From: QHXM01 sp032160705
GTDB lineage: Bacteria; Acidobacteriota; Blastocatellia; Pyrinomonadales; Pyrinomonadaceae
Assembly (NCBI GenBank): GCA_032160705.1
Contig: JAVHVE010000065.1
Location: 62,001-126,000 of the forward strand
DNA: 64,000 nt
Direction of reading: 5' to 3'
This document shows, one piece after another, positions 49,449-57,069 of the stretch. The number at the start of each line of letters is the position of its first letter. The first letter of the stretch is position 1. The position numbers and the translations under genes are program-made. Below the pieces are notes generated by a model that worked only from the letters and a program-made list of their open reading frames with translations, was not told where the DNA came from and made no database searches.

Positions 49449-50180
49449 TCACGATTTGTTCTCCAACCTGTCAACCGCTTCGATGACACGCTCGATCTGC
49501 TCAAGATAAGCGGTAAAAAGATCGTTCGCTTCTACTTCCGTTAAAAATGTCTCCCCGCTCGCGCGCAGGTCAAAAATTTGCTCAAAGGGCTCATTATCAA
49601 GCTCAAGTAATTTAACGGTCGCGCGCACGCAATCGGGTTTGGAGATTGGCGGCTCTATCCCATGCAACATCAACACCGGACGAAAGAGCGCGGCAAAGCT
49701 CGCCAGACTGTCAGACATCAGCGCCGCTAACTTTTCGACCGAGACGGAAGCCGGAATGTAGAGGCGGCGAAGCTGGATTAGCTTGCTTCTCAACTCGTAC
49801 TCGGTTTGATGGCGCAAATTCACATCTGAAAATTGCAGCGACTCAAAAGGGTCTGGGCCATAGAGGACGATTCGCGCTCGCTCCATCTGGAGAAACTCAA
49901 TCGGAAAGACATCCGCCGCATTATTCAGTTCCGCGACAGTGAAATAGACAGGCAGCGAATGCCCCAGTCGTTGCCAGTTACGCATCGGCGCTTGAGCCAG
50001 ACGTAAATCTGCGGGAGTAATCCGGTTCAGCGCGATGAGCAGGTTGTAATCCGAGCGCGACTCGACATAGTCGCCTGCCGCCGCAGAGCCGTAGAGCACA
50101 ATGGCTGCGAGATTATCCCCGTGCGTTGAGCGCAAATCTTCGACGAGGTAATTGAGCGAACTCTGAACGATCTTATCCAC
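49449..50180 (-). CDS. Nucleotidyltransferase-fold protein with altered active site
   Basis: A 243-residue cytoplasmic protein of the polymerase-beta nucleotidyltransferase superfamily. The motif is LYGSAAAGDYVESRSDYNLLIAL; the usual GS...SDxD becomes SDYN, so the second metal-binding Asp is Asn. The C-terminal ~110 residues are helical, like a HEPN-type or substrate-binding domain. With one acidic ligand missing it may be inactive or use a different mechanism. It sits between lemA and a TPM-domain gene on the same strand, suggesting a shared envelope function rather than antibiotic resistance. Confidence 0.8.
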   Translation of the reverse strand: MDKIVQSSLNYLVEDLRSTHGDNLAAIVLYGSAAAGDYVESRSDYNLLIALNRITPADLRLAQAPMRNWQRLGHSLPVYFTVAELNNAADVFPIEFLQMERARIVLYGPDPFESLQFSDVNLRHQTEYELRSKLIQLRRLYIPASVSVEKLAALMSDSLASFAALFRPVLMLHGIEPPISKPDCVRATVKLLELDNEPFEQIFDLRASGETFLTEVEANDLFTAYLEQIERVIEAVDRLENKS

Positions 50181-50264
50181 AATCCGTCTCCATCAAATAT
50201 AAACGACGAACGCTCCTGTCCAGGTTAGTTAATTCTAATTCAATGGTCGTCGTTACACCTAACT

Positions 50265-51170
50265 CTACCAACCGCCACCCGCGCCGCCGCCGCCAGCGTC
50301 TCCACCACCGCCACTGAAGCCGCCCCAGCCGCCGCCACCGCCGCCACCAAAACCGCCTCCCCCGCCAAAGCCACCTCCGCCCCAGCCGCTCGATCCCCAG
50401 CCGCCTCTGCCGCTATTGAAAAGAGAGTTGAGCAGCAACATGTTCAGGCATCCGCCACCGCCGCATCCGCCGCGTCCTCCTCCTCCGCCACGACTTGAGA
50501 TGAGAAGAAAAACTACGATGATAATAATGATAAAAATAGTGTTCCTTGAAAATCCGCGAGAGGATGTGCCTCTACCCGCTGCGGGCTCGGCGTCGCGATA
50601 TGCGCGCCTCTGGTCTATTCCCTCCACACTAAAGCCACGCTTCTGAGCCAGCGTTGCGACGTATGCTTCGACGGTGTCAGCGATGCCTTGATTATAATTG
50701 CCCTGTTTGAACTGCGGCACGAGCCGCTCGCGTTGTATTTGACCCACCAGGCCGTCAGGCAGATCGCCTTCGAGATGACGGCTCACCTGCGTGAAATACT
50801 TGCGATCATCAACAGCGACGACTAAGAGCAGTCCGCCCTTTTCGCTCGAACCGATTCCCCACCCACGCATGATCGCCAGGGAATAGTCAAAGATGTCCCG
50901 GCCACCGGTCGTCCTGACAGTGACAACGCCAAACTCTGCGTTAGCCGTCTTGTTCTCACTCAGATTCTTGAGAATGTTATTCAGCCGCTCTTCGGTTGCT
51001 GCATCAATGACATCGGCGGTATCAACGACCGGAGCGGGCGGGTTCGGCTGCGGGATCGGCGATTGCGTCGCTTGCGCGCGCAGAGACACGCTGCCCAAAA
51101 GCAGGCATGAAAGCAGAAAGACAGCAGGCCAGATGAATCTGTATTGACGATTATTCAATGACGCAATCAT
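50265..51170 (-). CDS. TPM (TLP18.3/Psb32) domain exported protein with Gly-rich tail
   Basis: A 301-residue protein with a signal peptide (cleavage near LRAQA, residue 33). The TPM domain covers about 47-185 with VVDTADVIDAATEERLNNILKNL, FGVVTVRTTGG, YSLAIMRGWGIGSSEKGGLLLVVAVDDRKYFTQV and LVPQFKQGNYNQGIADTVEAY. One TM helix follows (about 212-226, IFIIIIIVVFLLI), and the last 70 residues are almost pure Gly with Trp/Phe (GGGGFGGG type). In other organisms TPM proteins associate with LemA in the envelope or with photosystem repair. The function is not settled. Confidence 0.9.
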   Translation of the reverse strand: MIASLNNRQYRFIWPAVFLLSCLLLGSVSLRAQATQSPIPQPNPPAPVVDTADVIDAATEERLNNILKNLSENKTANAEFGVVTVRTTGGRDIFDYSLAIMRGWGIGSSEKGGLLLVVAVDDRKYFTQVSRHLEGDLPDGLVGQIQRERLVPQFKQGNYNQGIADTVEAYVATLAQKRGFSVEGIDQRRAYRDAEPAAGRGTSSRGFSRNTIFIIIIIVVFLLISSRGGGGGRGGCGGGGCLNMLLLNSLFNSGRGGWGSSGWGGGGFGGGGGFGGGGGGGWGGFSGGGGDAGGGGAGGGW

Positions 51171-51251
51171 ACCAACTCATGAACGTGAGTCAAACGCCTG
51201 CTTCAATTTTGTTGGAATCTGGAAACCTGATTTGTCCAGCCCGCTAATCCT

Positions 51252-52043
51252 TCACAGGTCAATCAAGCGATGCAGGAGATAAAAGAGCGCAACACCGACG
51301 AAGACGACGATGGAGACAAGCGGGTTCTTCTCCTCTTTGTGATTGACCTCTGGAATCAGATCGCTGGCAGCGACGTAGAGCGTCACGCCTGCCGAGAACG
51401 GTAAGGCGTAGGCCACCGCCGTGTTGATTCTAGTTCTGAGGATGGCGACGGTAATGACACCGGCAATCGTCGCTGCTCCAATCGCCAGAGATGCGATTCG
51501 CGCCTTGCGCGCTGAACGACCCGAAGCCAGCATAATCGAAGCAACGGTGAAACCTTCGGGCACTTTATGCAGCAGAATCGCGATGAAGACCAGCAGCCCG
51601 ACTTTGCTGTTGACGAGAAACGCGGCGGCAATCGAAACCCCGTCGAAGAAAGTATGGATGAGAAGGCCGCCGATTGCCGTATAGGCCGCCGAAGGGCGGA
51701 TCACGTACTCCGGGTGCGTCTCCGCCCCGAAGTGAAAGTGCGGCGCAATCGTGTGCTCGAAGAGTTGGATTAAGAGATAGCCCGCCAGGAGCAGCGTCAT
51801 CGCGCCGAGCACAGCTTCGGCAGCCGCTTCACCTGTCTGCCCCTCCGTCCAGATGGCAACCGTCTGCGGCACGATCTCAATAAAAATCGCCGCCAGCATA
51901 AATCCTGCGCCGAGTGCAACGAGATATTTCAGCAAACGCTCGTTGAGGCGATGCACGCCGGACGAGGCAAGCATCAGTCCGCCGACCAGGTTGGCGAGTG
52001 CCGCCAGTGCCCCGAAAACGAGAAGTCCGCCAAAGCTAATCAA
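51252..52043 (-). CDS. ZIP-family metal transporter
   Basis: A 263-residue inner-membrane transporter of divalent metals, probably zinc. About eight TM helices are seen. TM4 has the metal-binding HTFFDGVSIAAAF and TM5 has HKVPEGFTVASIML, the ZIP signature with His and Glu. A short His-containing loop (APHFHFGAETHPEY) lies between TM3 and TM4. The last helix ends LLHRLIDL. It is monocistronic, with 374 bp upstream before mraZ on the opposite strand. Confidence 0.9.
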   Translation of the reverse strand: MISFGGLLVFGALAALANLVGGLMLASSGVHRLNERLLKYLVALGAGFMLAAIFIEIVPQTVAIWTEGQTGEAAAEAVLGAMTLLLAGYLLIQLFEHTIAPHFHFGAETHPEYVIRPSAAYTAIGGLLIHTFFDGVSIAAAFLVNSKVGLLVFIAILLHKVPEGFTVASIMLASGRSARKARIASLAIGAATIAGVITVAILRTRINTAVAYALPFSAGVTLYVAASDLIPEVNHKEEKNPLVSIVVFVGVALFYLLHRLIDL

Positions 52044-52151
52044 AGTGGGTTTTGCCTGTCGTCTGGAGTCGTCTTAACAAGTGGCATGCCCCGAACTATA
52101 ACAGGATGAGACGGTGCTTGGCTACGATTGTCTGAGCGCCAGACCGGGAGC

Positions 52152-52187
52152 TTTCATGCTTAAGAACGGGACGCCTTAAGCATGAAA
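52152..52187. terminator. Perfect 13-bp hairpin within nested palindrome
   Basis: TTTCATGCTTAAG and CTTAAGCATGAAA pair perfectly around a 10-base loop. It sits inside a larger stem formed by GCTTGGCTAC (upstream) and GTAGCCAAGC (about 52206). It lies between the divergent ZIP and mraZ genes, so it is not a terminator for either; an inserted repeat or regulatory stem is equally possible. Confidence 0.4.
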
Positions 52188-52269
52188 ATTAGGAGCTAGG
52201 AGCAGTAGCCAAGCCTTATATGCACCATATCGTGCTTAAAAAATCTATGACAAACAGGATTTTTTATTC

Positions 52270-52299
52270 TTGACAGCCTTAACCGAAGGAGCGTAGTAT
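52270..52299 (+). promoter_or_regulatory. Promoter of the dcw cluster (Pmra)
   Basis: TTGACA at 52270-52275 and TAGTAT at 52294-52299 with an 18-bp spacer, about 118 bp before the mraZ ATG. The MraZ operator begins 10 bp after the -10 element, around the transcription start. Confidence 0.6.
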
Positions 52300-52308
52300 T
52301 CGCGGCGG

Positions 52309-52332
52309 GTGGAGAAAAGTGGTCAGAAGTGG
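52309..52332 (+). promoter_or_regulatory. MraZ operator: three GTGG boxes at 10-bp spacing
   Basis: GTGG occurs at 52309, 52319 and 52329, exactly one helical turn apart. MraZ proteins bind arrays of short TGGG/GTGG boxes repeated every 10 bp upstream of their own gene. The position just downstream of the promoter fits autorepression. Confidence 0.72.
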
Positions 52333-52417
52333 GCTCTTCTGAGTATTTTGTGCCTGATGATTAAAGTTTTACCTAAAGGTTTAAGCACCTCTCGCCCGCC
52401 CCGTCTGCCGAAACCTT

Positions 52418-52861
52418 ATGCTGCGAGGAAATTACACGGCGCGAATTGATTCCAAGGGGCGGTTGAAAATACCGACACCGTTCCGCCGCATAGTGGAAGA
52501 GAAGCACGGGAGCGCAGAGGTTTATGTCACAAGCCTGACGGGCGAGAGCGTGAGGATTTACCCGCTTCCCGAGTGGGAGGCAATCGAGCAAAGGTTGGCG
52601 CTGCTGCCTTCAATGGACCCAGCGAGGCGCAAGTTCCTTGATAGAACCAACTATTACGGTCAGCAGGCAACCGTTGACGCTCAGGGGCGTGTCCTGATTC
52701 ATCCGCTGCTCAGAAAGAGCGCCAGCGTCATTGGCGACGTGGCGGTGCTCGGCTACCTGACGTACCTGGAAGTTTGGGAGTTGGAGAGATTTCAACAGCG
52801 CCTTCTCTCCGATCCTTATACAGAAGAAGACGAAGCTGCGATTGCGCGGCTCGGAATTTGA
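52418..52861 (+). CDS. mraZ: Transcriptional regulator MraZ
   Basis: A 147-residue DNA-binding protein with two SpoVT-AbrB-type repeats: MLRGNYTARIDSKGRLKIPTPFR at the N-terminus and TVDAQGRVLIHPLLRK in the second half. Both have the family DSKGR/DAQGR turn. It forms a ring that binds the tandem boxes at 52309-52332 and controls the cell-division and wall cluster that follows. It starts the dcw order here; rsmH is next. Its stop (TGA) overlaps the AAAAGC end of a palindromic element. Confidence 0.96.
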   Translation: MLRGNYTARIDSKGRLKIPTPFRRIVEEKHGSAEVYVTSLTGESVRIYPLPEWEAIEQRLALLPSMDPARRKFLDRTNYYGQQATVDAQGRVLIHPLLRKSASVIGDVAVLGYLTYLEVWELERFQQRLLSDPYTEEDEAAIARLGI

Positions 52862-52951
52862 AAAGCAGTAACGAGTAATGAGTGATGAGTGATGAGGTAA
52901 GAACGAAAAGTTGCTACTCATCATTCATCACTCATCACTCATCACTTTTTT
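52861..52951. repeat. Heptad-repeat palindromic element 15
   Basis: AAAAGCAGTAACGAGTAATG followed by AGTGATG words at the left; TCATCATTCATCACTCATCAC plus a T-run at the right. It separates mraZ and rsmH inside the dcw operon, so if it terminated transcription fully the operon would be cut. It may instead attenuate or stabilise RNA. Confidence 0.85.
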
Positions 52952-52985
52952 ATAGTTCTTTGAACGAGATCACGGGGCGGTGGTG

Positions 52986-53942
52986 ATGGCTGCGCTTATG
53001 GGGGGCATGGGCGCGCCCCATCGCCCCGTGTTGCTTCAGGAGACTATCGAACTGCTCAAGGCGGAGCGCGGCGGGCTTTTCGTTGACGGCACGCTTGGCT
53101 TAGGGGGACACAGCGAGGCGATTCTCGAAGCATCAACGGAAGCACGCGTGATTGGCATTGACCGCGACCGCGAGGCTCTCGAGCTGGCGAGAAGACGCCT
53201 GGCGCAATACGGCTCACGCTTTCGCGGCGTCCATGCGAACTTTCGAGAGATCGGGCGGGTGGTTGAAGAAGCTGGAGAGTCGAACGTGCAAGGAGTGCTG
53301 GTTGATCTGGGCGTTTCGTCGCTCCAGTTCGACACCGCGGAGCGAGGTTTCAGCTTCCGGCACGACGCGCCGCTCGATATGCGCATGGATGCAAGCGGTG
53401 CTGAGGAAACAGCGGCGGAGTTGCTGGCGCGTCTTCCTGAAGAAGAGATTGCTCGAATTATTTTTGAGTATGGGGAAGAGCGGCGCTCGCGCCGGATCAG
53501 TAAATGGATTGTTGAAAGGCGCGAGCGAGGAGAGTCGATAGAGACGACGAAGGCATTGGCCGATCTGGTCGCGCGCGCCGTCGGTTATCGTAAGACGGAT
53601 AAAGTTCATCCGGCGACGCGCACATTTCAAGCCCTGCGCATCGCCGTCAACCGCGAGCTTGAAGGCCTGGGTGAATTCGTCGAAGAGGCGATTGATATTT
53701 TACAACCGGACGGGCGCTTCGTAGCGATCAGTTTTCATTCGCTCGAAGATCGGATTATGAAGCAGACGCTCAGGCGGCTGGCGGGGCAATGTGAATGCAG
53801 CCCACGCGCGCCCGTCTGTTCGTGCGGCGCTCGCCGCGCAGTTGAAATCCTGACGCGCCGTCCCCTCGTGCCGGGCGAGGATGAAGTGTCCGAAAACCCG
53901 CGCGCTCGCAGCGCCAAGTTGCGAGCCTGCCGCAAACTCTGA
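52986..53942 (+). CDS. rsmH: 16S rRNA (cytosine1402-N4)-methyltransferase
   Basis: A 318-residue SAM-dependent methyltransferase that modifies C1402 in the ribosomal P site. The SAM-binding DGTLGLGGHSEAIL segment follows APHRPVLLQETIELL. The family motif VLVDLGVSSLQFDTAERGFSF, the RISKWIVERRERG region and the VAISFHSLEDRIMKQTLRRLA signature are present, with a Cys-rich CECSPRAPVCSCG segment near the end. The start codon is uncertain (GTG at 52980, ATG at 52986 or 52998). Second gene of the dcw cluster. Confidence 0.96.
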   Translation: MAALMGGMGAPHRPVLLQETIELLKAERGGLFVDGTLGLGGHSEAILEASTEARVIGIDRDREALELARRRLAQYGSRFRGVHANFREIGRVVEEAGESNVQGVLVDLGVSSLQFDTAERGFSFRHDAPLDMRMDASGAEETAAELLARLPEEEIARIIFEYGEERRSRRISKWIVERRERGESIETTKALADLVARAVGYRKTDKVHPATRTFQALRIAVNRELEGLGEFVEEAIDILQPDGRFVAISFHSLEDRIMKQTLRRLAGQCECSPRAPVCSCGARRAVEILTRRPLVPGEDEVSENPRARSAKLRACRKL

Positions 53943-54006
53943 AAAGCGTCGGCACACGCTGGCGCAGTTTGAAACCCGAAATACCCTTTCAAAATTGACT
54001 TACTTG

Positions 54007-54420
54007 ATGATGAGAGGCACTAGACCCTTGATGAGAAGATTACCCCTGAACCGAAAGAACTTCACCGTGCATCGCGAGCGCGATGTGCGTGCGCTCATGC
54101 GGCTGGCGCTCCTTCTCGCGTGCGGACTCGTTCTCGCGGGCGGTTTCGTCTACGCTGCGGGACAGCACTTTGCTGCGGTCCAGTACGGTTACAAGAGCGA
54201 GGCATTGCGTCTGGATCAAGCTCAGCTTTTGGAGGAGCAACGTCGCTTGATGCTGGAGCGCGAGCAGGCCATGACACCGGAGCATCTGGGAGCGGCGGCG
54301 CGCGAGATCGGCATGCAGCCCATCCAGTCTGCGCAGATTAATCCGGCGAGGAATCTGGAAAAAATGCAGGCGCGCACAGTTCCGGCATTTATTAACCCGT
54401 CCGCCACGCTGAGCCATTGA
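54007..54420 (+). CDS. ftsL: FtsL-like cell-division protein
   Basis: A 137-residue single-span membrane protein at the usual ftsL position between rsmH and ftsI. A basic N-terminal tail (RPLMRRLPLNRKNFTVHRERDVR) is followed by one TM helix (about 32-54, LALLLACGLVLAGGFVYAAG). A periplasmic leucine-zipper-like coiled coil follows (KSEALRLDQAQLLEEQRRLMLERE, about 65-88), then a short PEHLGAAAREIGM segment. FtsL has very low sequence conservation, so the call rests on topology and context. The start among the tandem ATGs at 54007/54010 is not resolved. Confidence 0.8.
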   Translation: MMRGTRPLMRRLPLNRKNFTVHRERDVRALMRLALLLACGLVLAGGFVYAAGQHFAAVQYGYKSEALRLDQAQLLEEQRRLMLEREQAMTPEHLGAAAREIGMQPIQSAQINPARNLEKMQARTVPAFINPSATLSH

Positions 54421-54578
54421 AGCTCTATGATTGTCGGAAACGTCAGGCCAGGCGACCAGCACGCATTCTCCCCTCGCGGTGCTGGCGGAAATTGTTTTGC
54501 ACAACTTCGGTAGGCTAAGCGCGAAGAGGTAGCAAGCCAAAGCCTCCGCGCATAAATTTAAAAAGACAGGCAGGAGAT

Positions 54579-56657
54579 ATGCGCGGACGCCTCGTCGCTT
54601 CATCAAAATCTCGCCCCGACAATTCACGCAGACGCGCGCTCGTGGTGGCGTGCTTTCTTGGCGTCTGGATGCTTGTCATCGGCGTCCGCTTGATTTACCT
54701 GCAAACCGCTCAACACGAATGGCTGACATCACGCGCTCGCACGCAACAGCAAGACGCCATTGAGACGAGTCCGATTCGCGGCCTCGTGCTAGACCGTCAC
54801 GGTAATGAGCTGGCGCGCAGCATTGACACGGAATCCTTCTGGGCTGTTCCACGCGAAATCGAGAACGTCGAAAAAGTCTCTGCCCAACTCGCTCCCCTCG
54901 TAGACGTAGACGCAGGCACTCTCGCCGCACGCTTGAAAGATGCTCAAAGCGCGAATCGAAAGTTCGCCTGGATTGCTCGCAAGCTCGACCAGGAAGCTGC
55001 GGAGAAAGTTAGCGCGCTCAATATTAAAGGCATCTATTCGCTCAAGGAGCCGAAGCGTCATTACCCGAACGGCTCGTTGGCGGCTCACGTCCTGGGCTTT
55101 GTCGGGCTGGACGAAATTGGGCTGGCAGGCATCGAGCGAGCATACAACGAGCGGATACGCGGCGAGGCGGGCAAGGTCACGATTGATACGGATGCTCACG
55201 GGCGGCCTTACGGCAGCCTTGAAGCGCGTGCGCGGCGGGGCGAAACAGTTGTGCTGACGATTGACCGGCTGGTTCAGTACAAGACTGAACAGGCGTTGCT
55301 CGCGGCTGTCAACAGAACACACGCCAAGTCCGGCACGGCCATCGTGCTCGACCCGCACACGGGCGAGATACTCGCGCTGGCCAATGCACCCACATTCGAT
55401 CCAAACGATCCGCGCGCTTCCTCCGAGCAGGCGCGCATCAACGAAGCGCTACAGAATATTTACGAGCCCGGCTCAACCTTCAAGATCATCGCTTACTCGG
55501 CTGCTATCGAGAAAGGATTGGCGAAGCCTTCAGATCACATTGATTGCCAGATGGGATCAATCATGGTCGCAGGCAGACTCGTTCACGACCATCATGCGTT
55601 CGGCAATCTGACCTTGACGGAGGCTCTGGCGAAATCGAGCAACGTGGCAGCAATAAAACTGGGCATGCGCGTTGGCGACGATTCGATGTTCGACTTCATG
55701 ACGCGCTTCGGTTTTGGCTGCAAGACGGGAGTTGAGTTGCCGGGCGAAACAGACGGCCTGCTGCGTAAGGTGAATAAGTGGCAGCCGTCTTCGATTGGCT
55801 CTCTGGCCATCGGGCAGGAAGTCGGCGTGACGCCTTTGCAGATGGCCGCAGCTTTTGGCACGCTCGCCAATGACGGTCTGCGTATCAGTCCGCATCTGGT
55901 GCGCGAGGTGCGTGCAGCGGACGGCGCTATCGTCTACAGCGCATCACCGGAAGAGCGCAGGGTAGTCAGTGTTGCTACGGCGCAAACTCTGCGCGGCATG
56001 CTCGAAGAAGTAACTGTGAATGGAACAGCCAAACAAGCGCAACTCGACGGCTACACGGCGGCGGGGAAGACCGGCACGGCGCAGAAGATTGATCCCAAAA
56101 CGAGGGCATACTCGAAGACGAAATTCATTGGCTCGTTCGTTGGCTTCGCGCCAGTTGAGAATCCTGCGGTGGTCATCATCGTGGTGATCGACGAGCCCGT
56201 CGGCGGTTATCACGGCGGCGAAGTGGCTGCGCCGGTCTTTCGTGAGATTGCCGAAGAGATTCTGCCCGCGCTCAACGTCGCGCCGGATACGAAGCTGAAA
56301 GCCGCTCCACAGCAGGGGCTGCTCGCGCGATTCTCCCTCAACCCGGAAGCGCTGGCTCATCTGCGCGAACAGCAGGAGCGAGAAAGGGCAGCGCGAGATT
56401 TGACGTTGCCAAGGGTTGCAGAGGAGAACGGGCGCGTGAATATGAGCAAGGTTGTTTACACGGCGGCAACCAGGCGCGCTGCGCTGATGCCTGATTTGCG
56501 CGGACGAAGCGTGCGCGATGCGGCGCGGGTTTGCGAGCAATTAGGCTTGCAGTTGGAGGCGCGAGGCGAAGGGCGCGCATGGCGTCAGAGTCCAGAGGTC
56601 GGCGCTGAAGTGGAAGTCGGACAAACTATTCGGGTTGATTTCGGGAGAAGCAACTAG
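54579..56657 (+). CDS. ftsI: Division transpeptidase FtsI / PBP with C-terminal PASTA domain
   Basis: A 692-residue class B penicillin-binding protein that cross-links septal peptidoglycan. One N-terminal TM helix (about 20-42) is followed by a dimerisation domain, then the transpeptidase: STFK (Ser299), SSN (353-355) and the KTGT motif in AAGKTGTAQK (near 488). Then come a linker and one PASTA domain (about 630-690, MPDLRGRSVRDAARVCEQLGLQLEARG), which ends the protein. PASTA tails are typical of spoVD/PBP2x types rather than E. coli FtsI. A GGAG ribosome site precedes the ATG. A heptad element starts at its stop codon. Confidence 0.95.
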   Translation: MRGRLVASSKSRPDNSRRRALVVACFLGVWMLVIGVRLIYLQTAQHEWLTSRARTQQQDAIETSPIRGLVLDRHGNELARSIDTESFWAVPREIENVEKVSAQLAPLVDVDAGTLAARLKDAQSANRKFAWIARKLDQEAAEKVSALNIKGIYSLKEPKRHYPNGSLAAHVLGFVGLDEIGLAGIERAYNERIRGEAGKVTIDTDAHGRPYGSLEARARRGETVVLTIDRLVQYKTEQALLAAVNRTHAKSGTAIVLDPHTGEILALANAPTFDPNDPRASSEQARINEALQNIYEPGSTFKIIAYSAAIEKGLAKPSDHIDCQMGSIMVAGRLVHDHHAFGNLTLTEALAKSSNVAAIKLGMRVGDDSMFDFMTRFGFGCKTGVELPGETDGLLRKVNKWQPSSIGSLAIGQEVGVTPLQMAAAFGTLANDGLRISPHLVREVRAADGAIVYSASPEERRVVSVATAQTLRGMLEEVTVNGTAKQAQLDGYTAAGKTGTAQKIDPKTRAYSKTKFIGSFVGFAPVENPAVVIIVVIDEPVGGYHGGEVAAPVFREIAEEILPALNVAPDTKLKAAPQQGLLARFSLNPEALAHLREQQERERAARDLTLPRVAEENGRVNMSKVVYTAATRRAALMPDLRGRSVRDAARVCEQLGLQLEARGEGRAWRQSPEVGAEVEVGQTIRVDFGRSN

Positions 56658-56658
56658 G

Positions 56659-56759
56659 GGAATTTTTGATTTGCGATTTTAGGTTTTTGATTGGACAGGG
56701 AAATAAATTTTCAATTCCTCTTCCAATCAAAAATCGCAAATCAAAAATCAAAAATTCAT
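56659..56759. repeat. Heptad-repeat palindromic element 16
   Basis: GATTTGCGATTTTAGGTTTTTGATTGG at the left, with AT-rich words; AATCAAA, AATCGCA, AATCAAA and AATCAAA at the right. It fills the space where murE is expected. Confidence 0.8.
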
Positions 56760-56760
56760 T

Positions 56761-57027
56761 ATGGGTGAGCACGCGCCGAGCGGAACAAAGCAGAGAGTCA
56801 GCGCTTGTCGGAAACGTTTACGGCAAAGCCGCGCGGTGCAGAGAGGTCTCAAGTTGGCGCAGGATGAAGCAACTCTCAAGGCTTCCGAGCTTCCGAAATT
56901 GATTTCCGACAGCGGGGATTTCAGCGATTCCGAAAATGTCTTTGAAGAGGCGGGAGCGTCCAGATTAGGCGCAACTCGCCGGTTTACGCCTGAAGTTGAC
57001 CGCCGTGCGAGGCTTCGCGCAAGATGA
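56761..57027 (+). CDS. Doubtful small ORF in place of murE
   Basis: An 88-residue ORF starting just after a palindromic element, with composition like coding DNA but no similarity to MurE (no GTNGKT loop, no UDP-MurNAc binding signature). It reads as a charged helical protein with an acidic middle (LPKLISDSGDFSDSENVFEEAG) and a basic end. There is a competing 130-residue ORF on the other strand, so neither is certain. It may be a real small gene, or leftover DNA from a murE deletion or relocation. Confidence 0.3.
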   Translation: MGEHAPSGTKQRVSACRKRLRQSRAVQRGLKLAQDEATLKASELPKLISDSGDFSDSENVFEEAGASRLGATRRFTPEVDRRARLRAR

Positions 57028-57069
57028 TACCGGCAACACGGATTCTTGCGGGAAGAGGAATGATACGGC

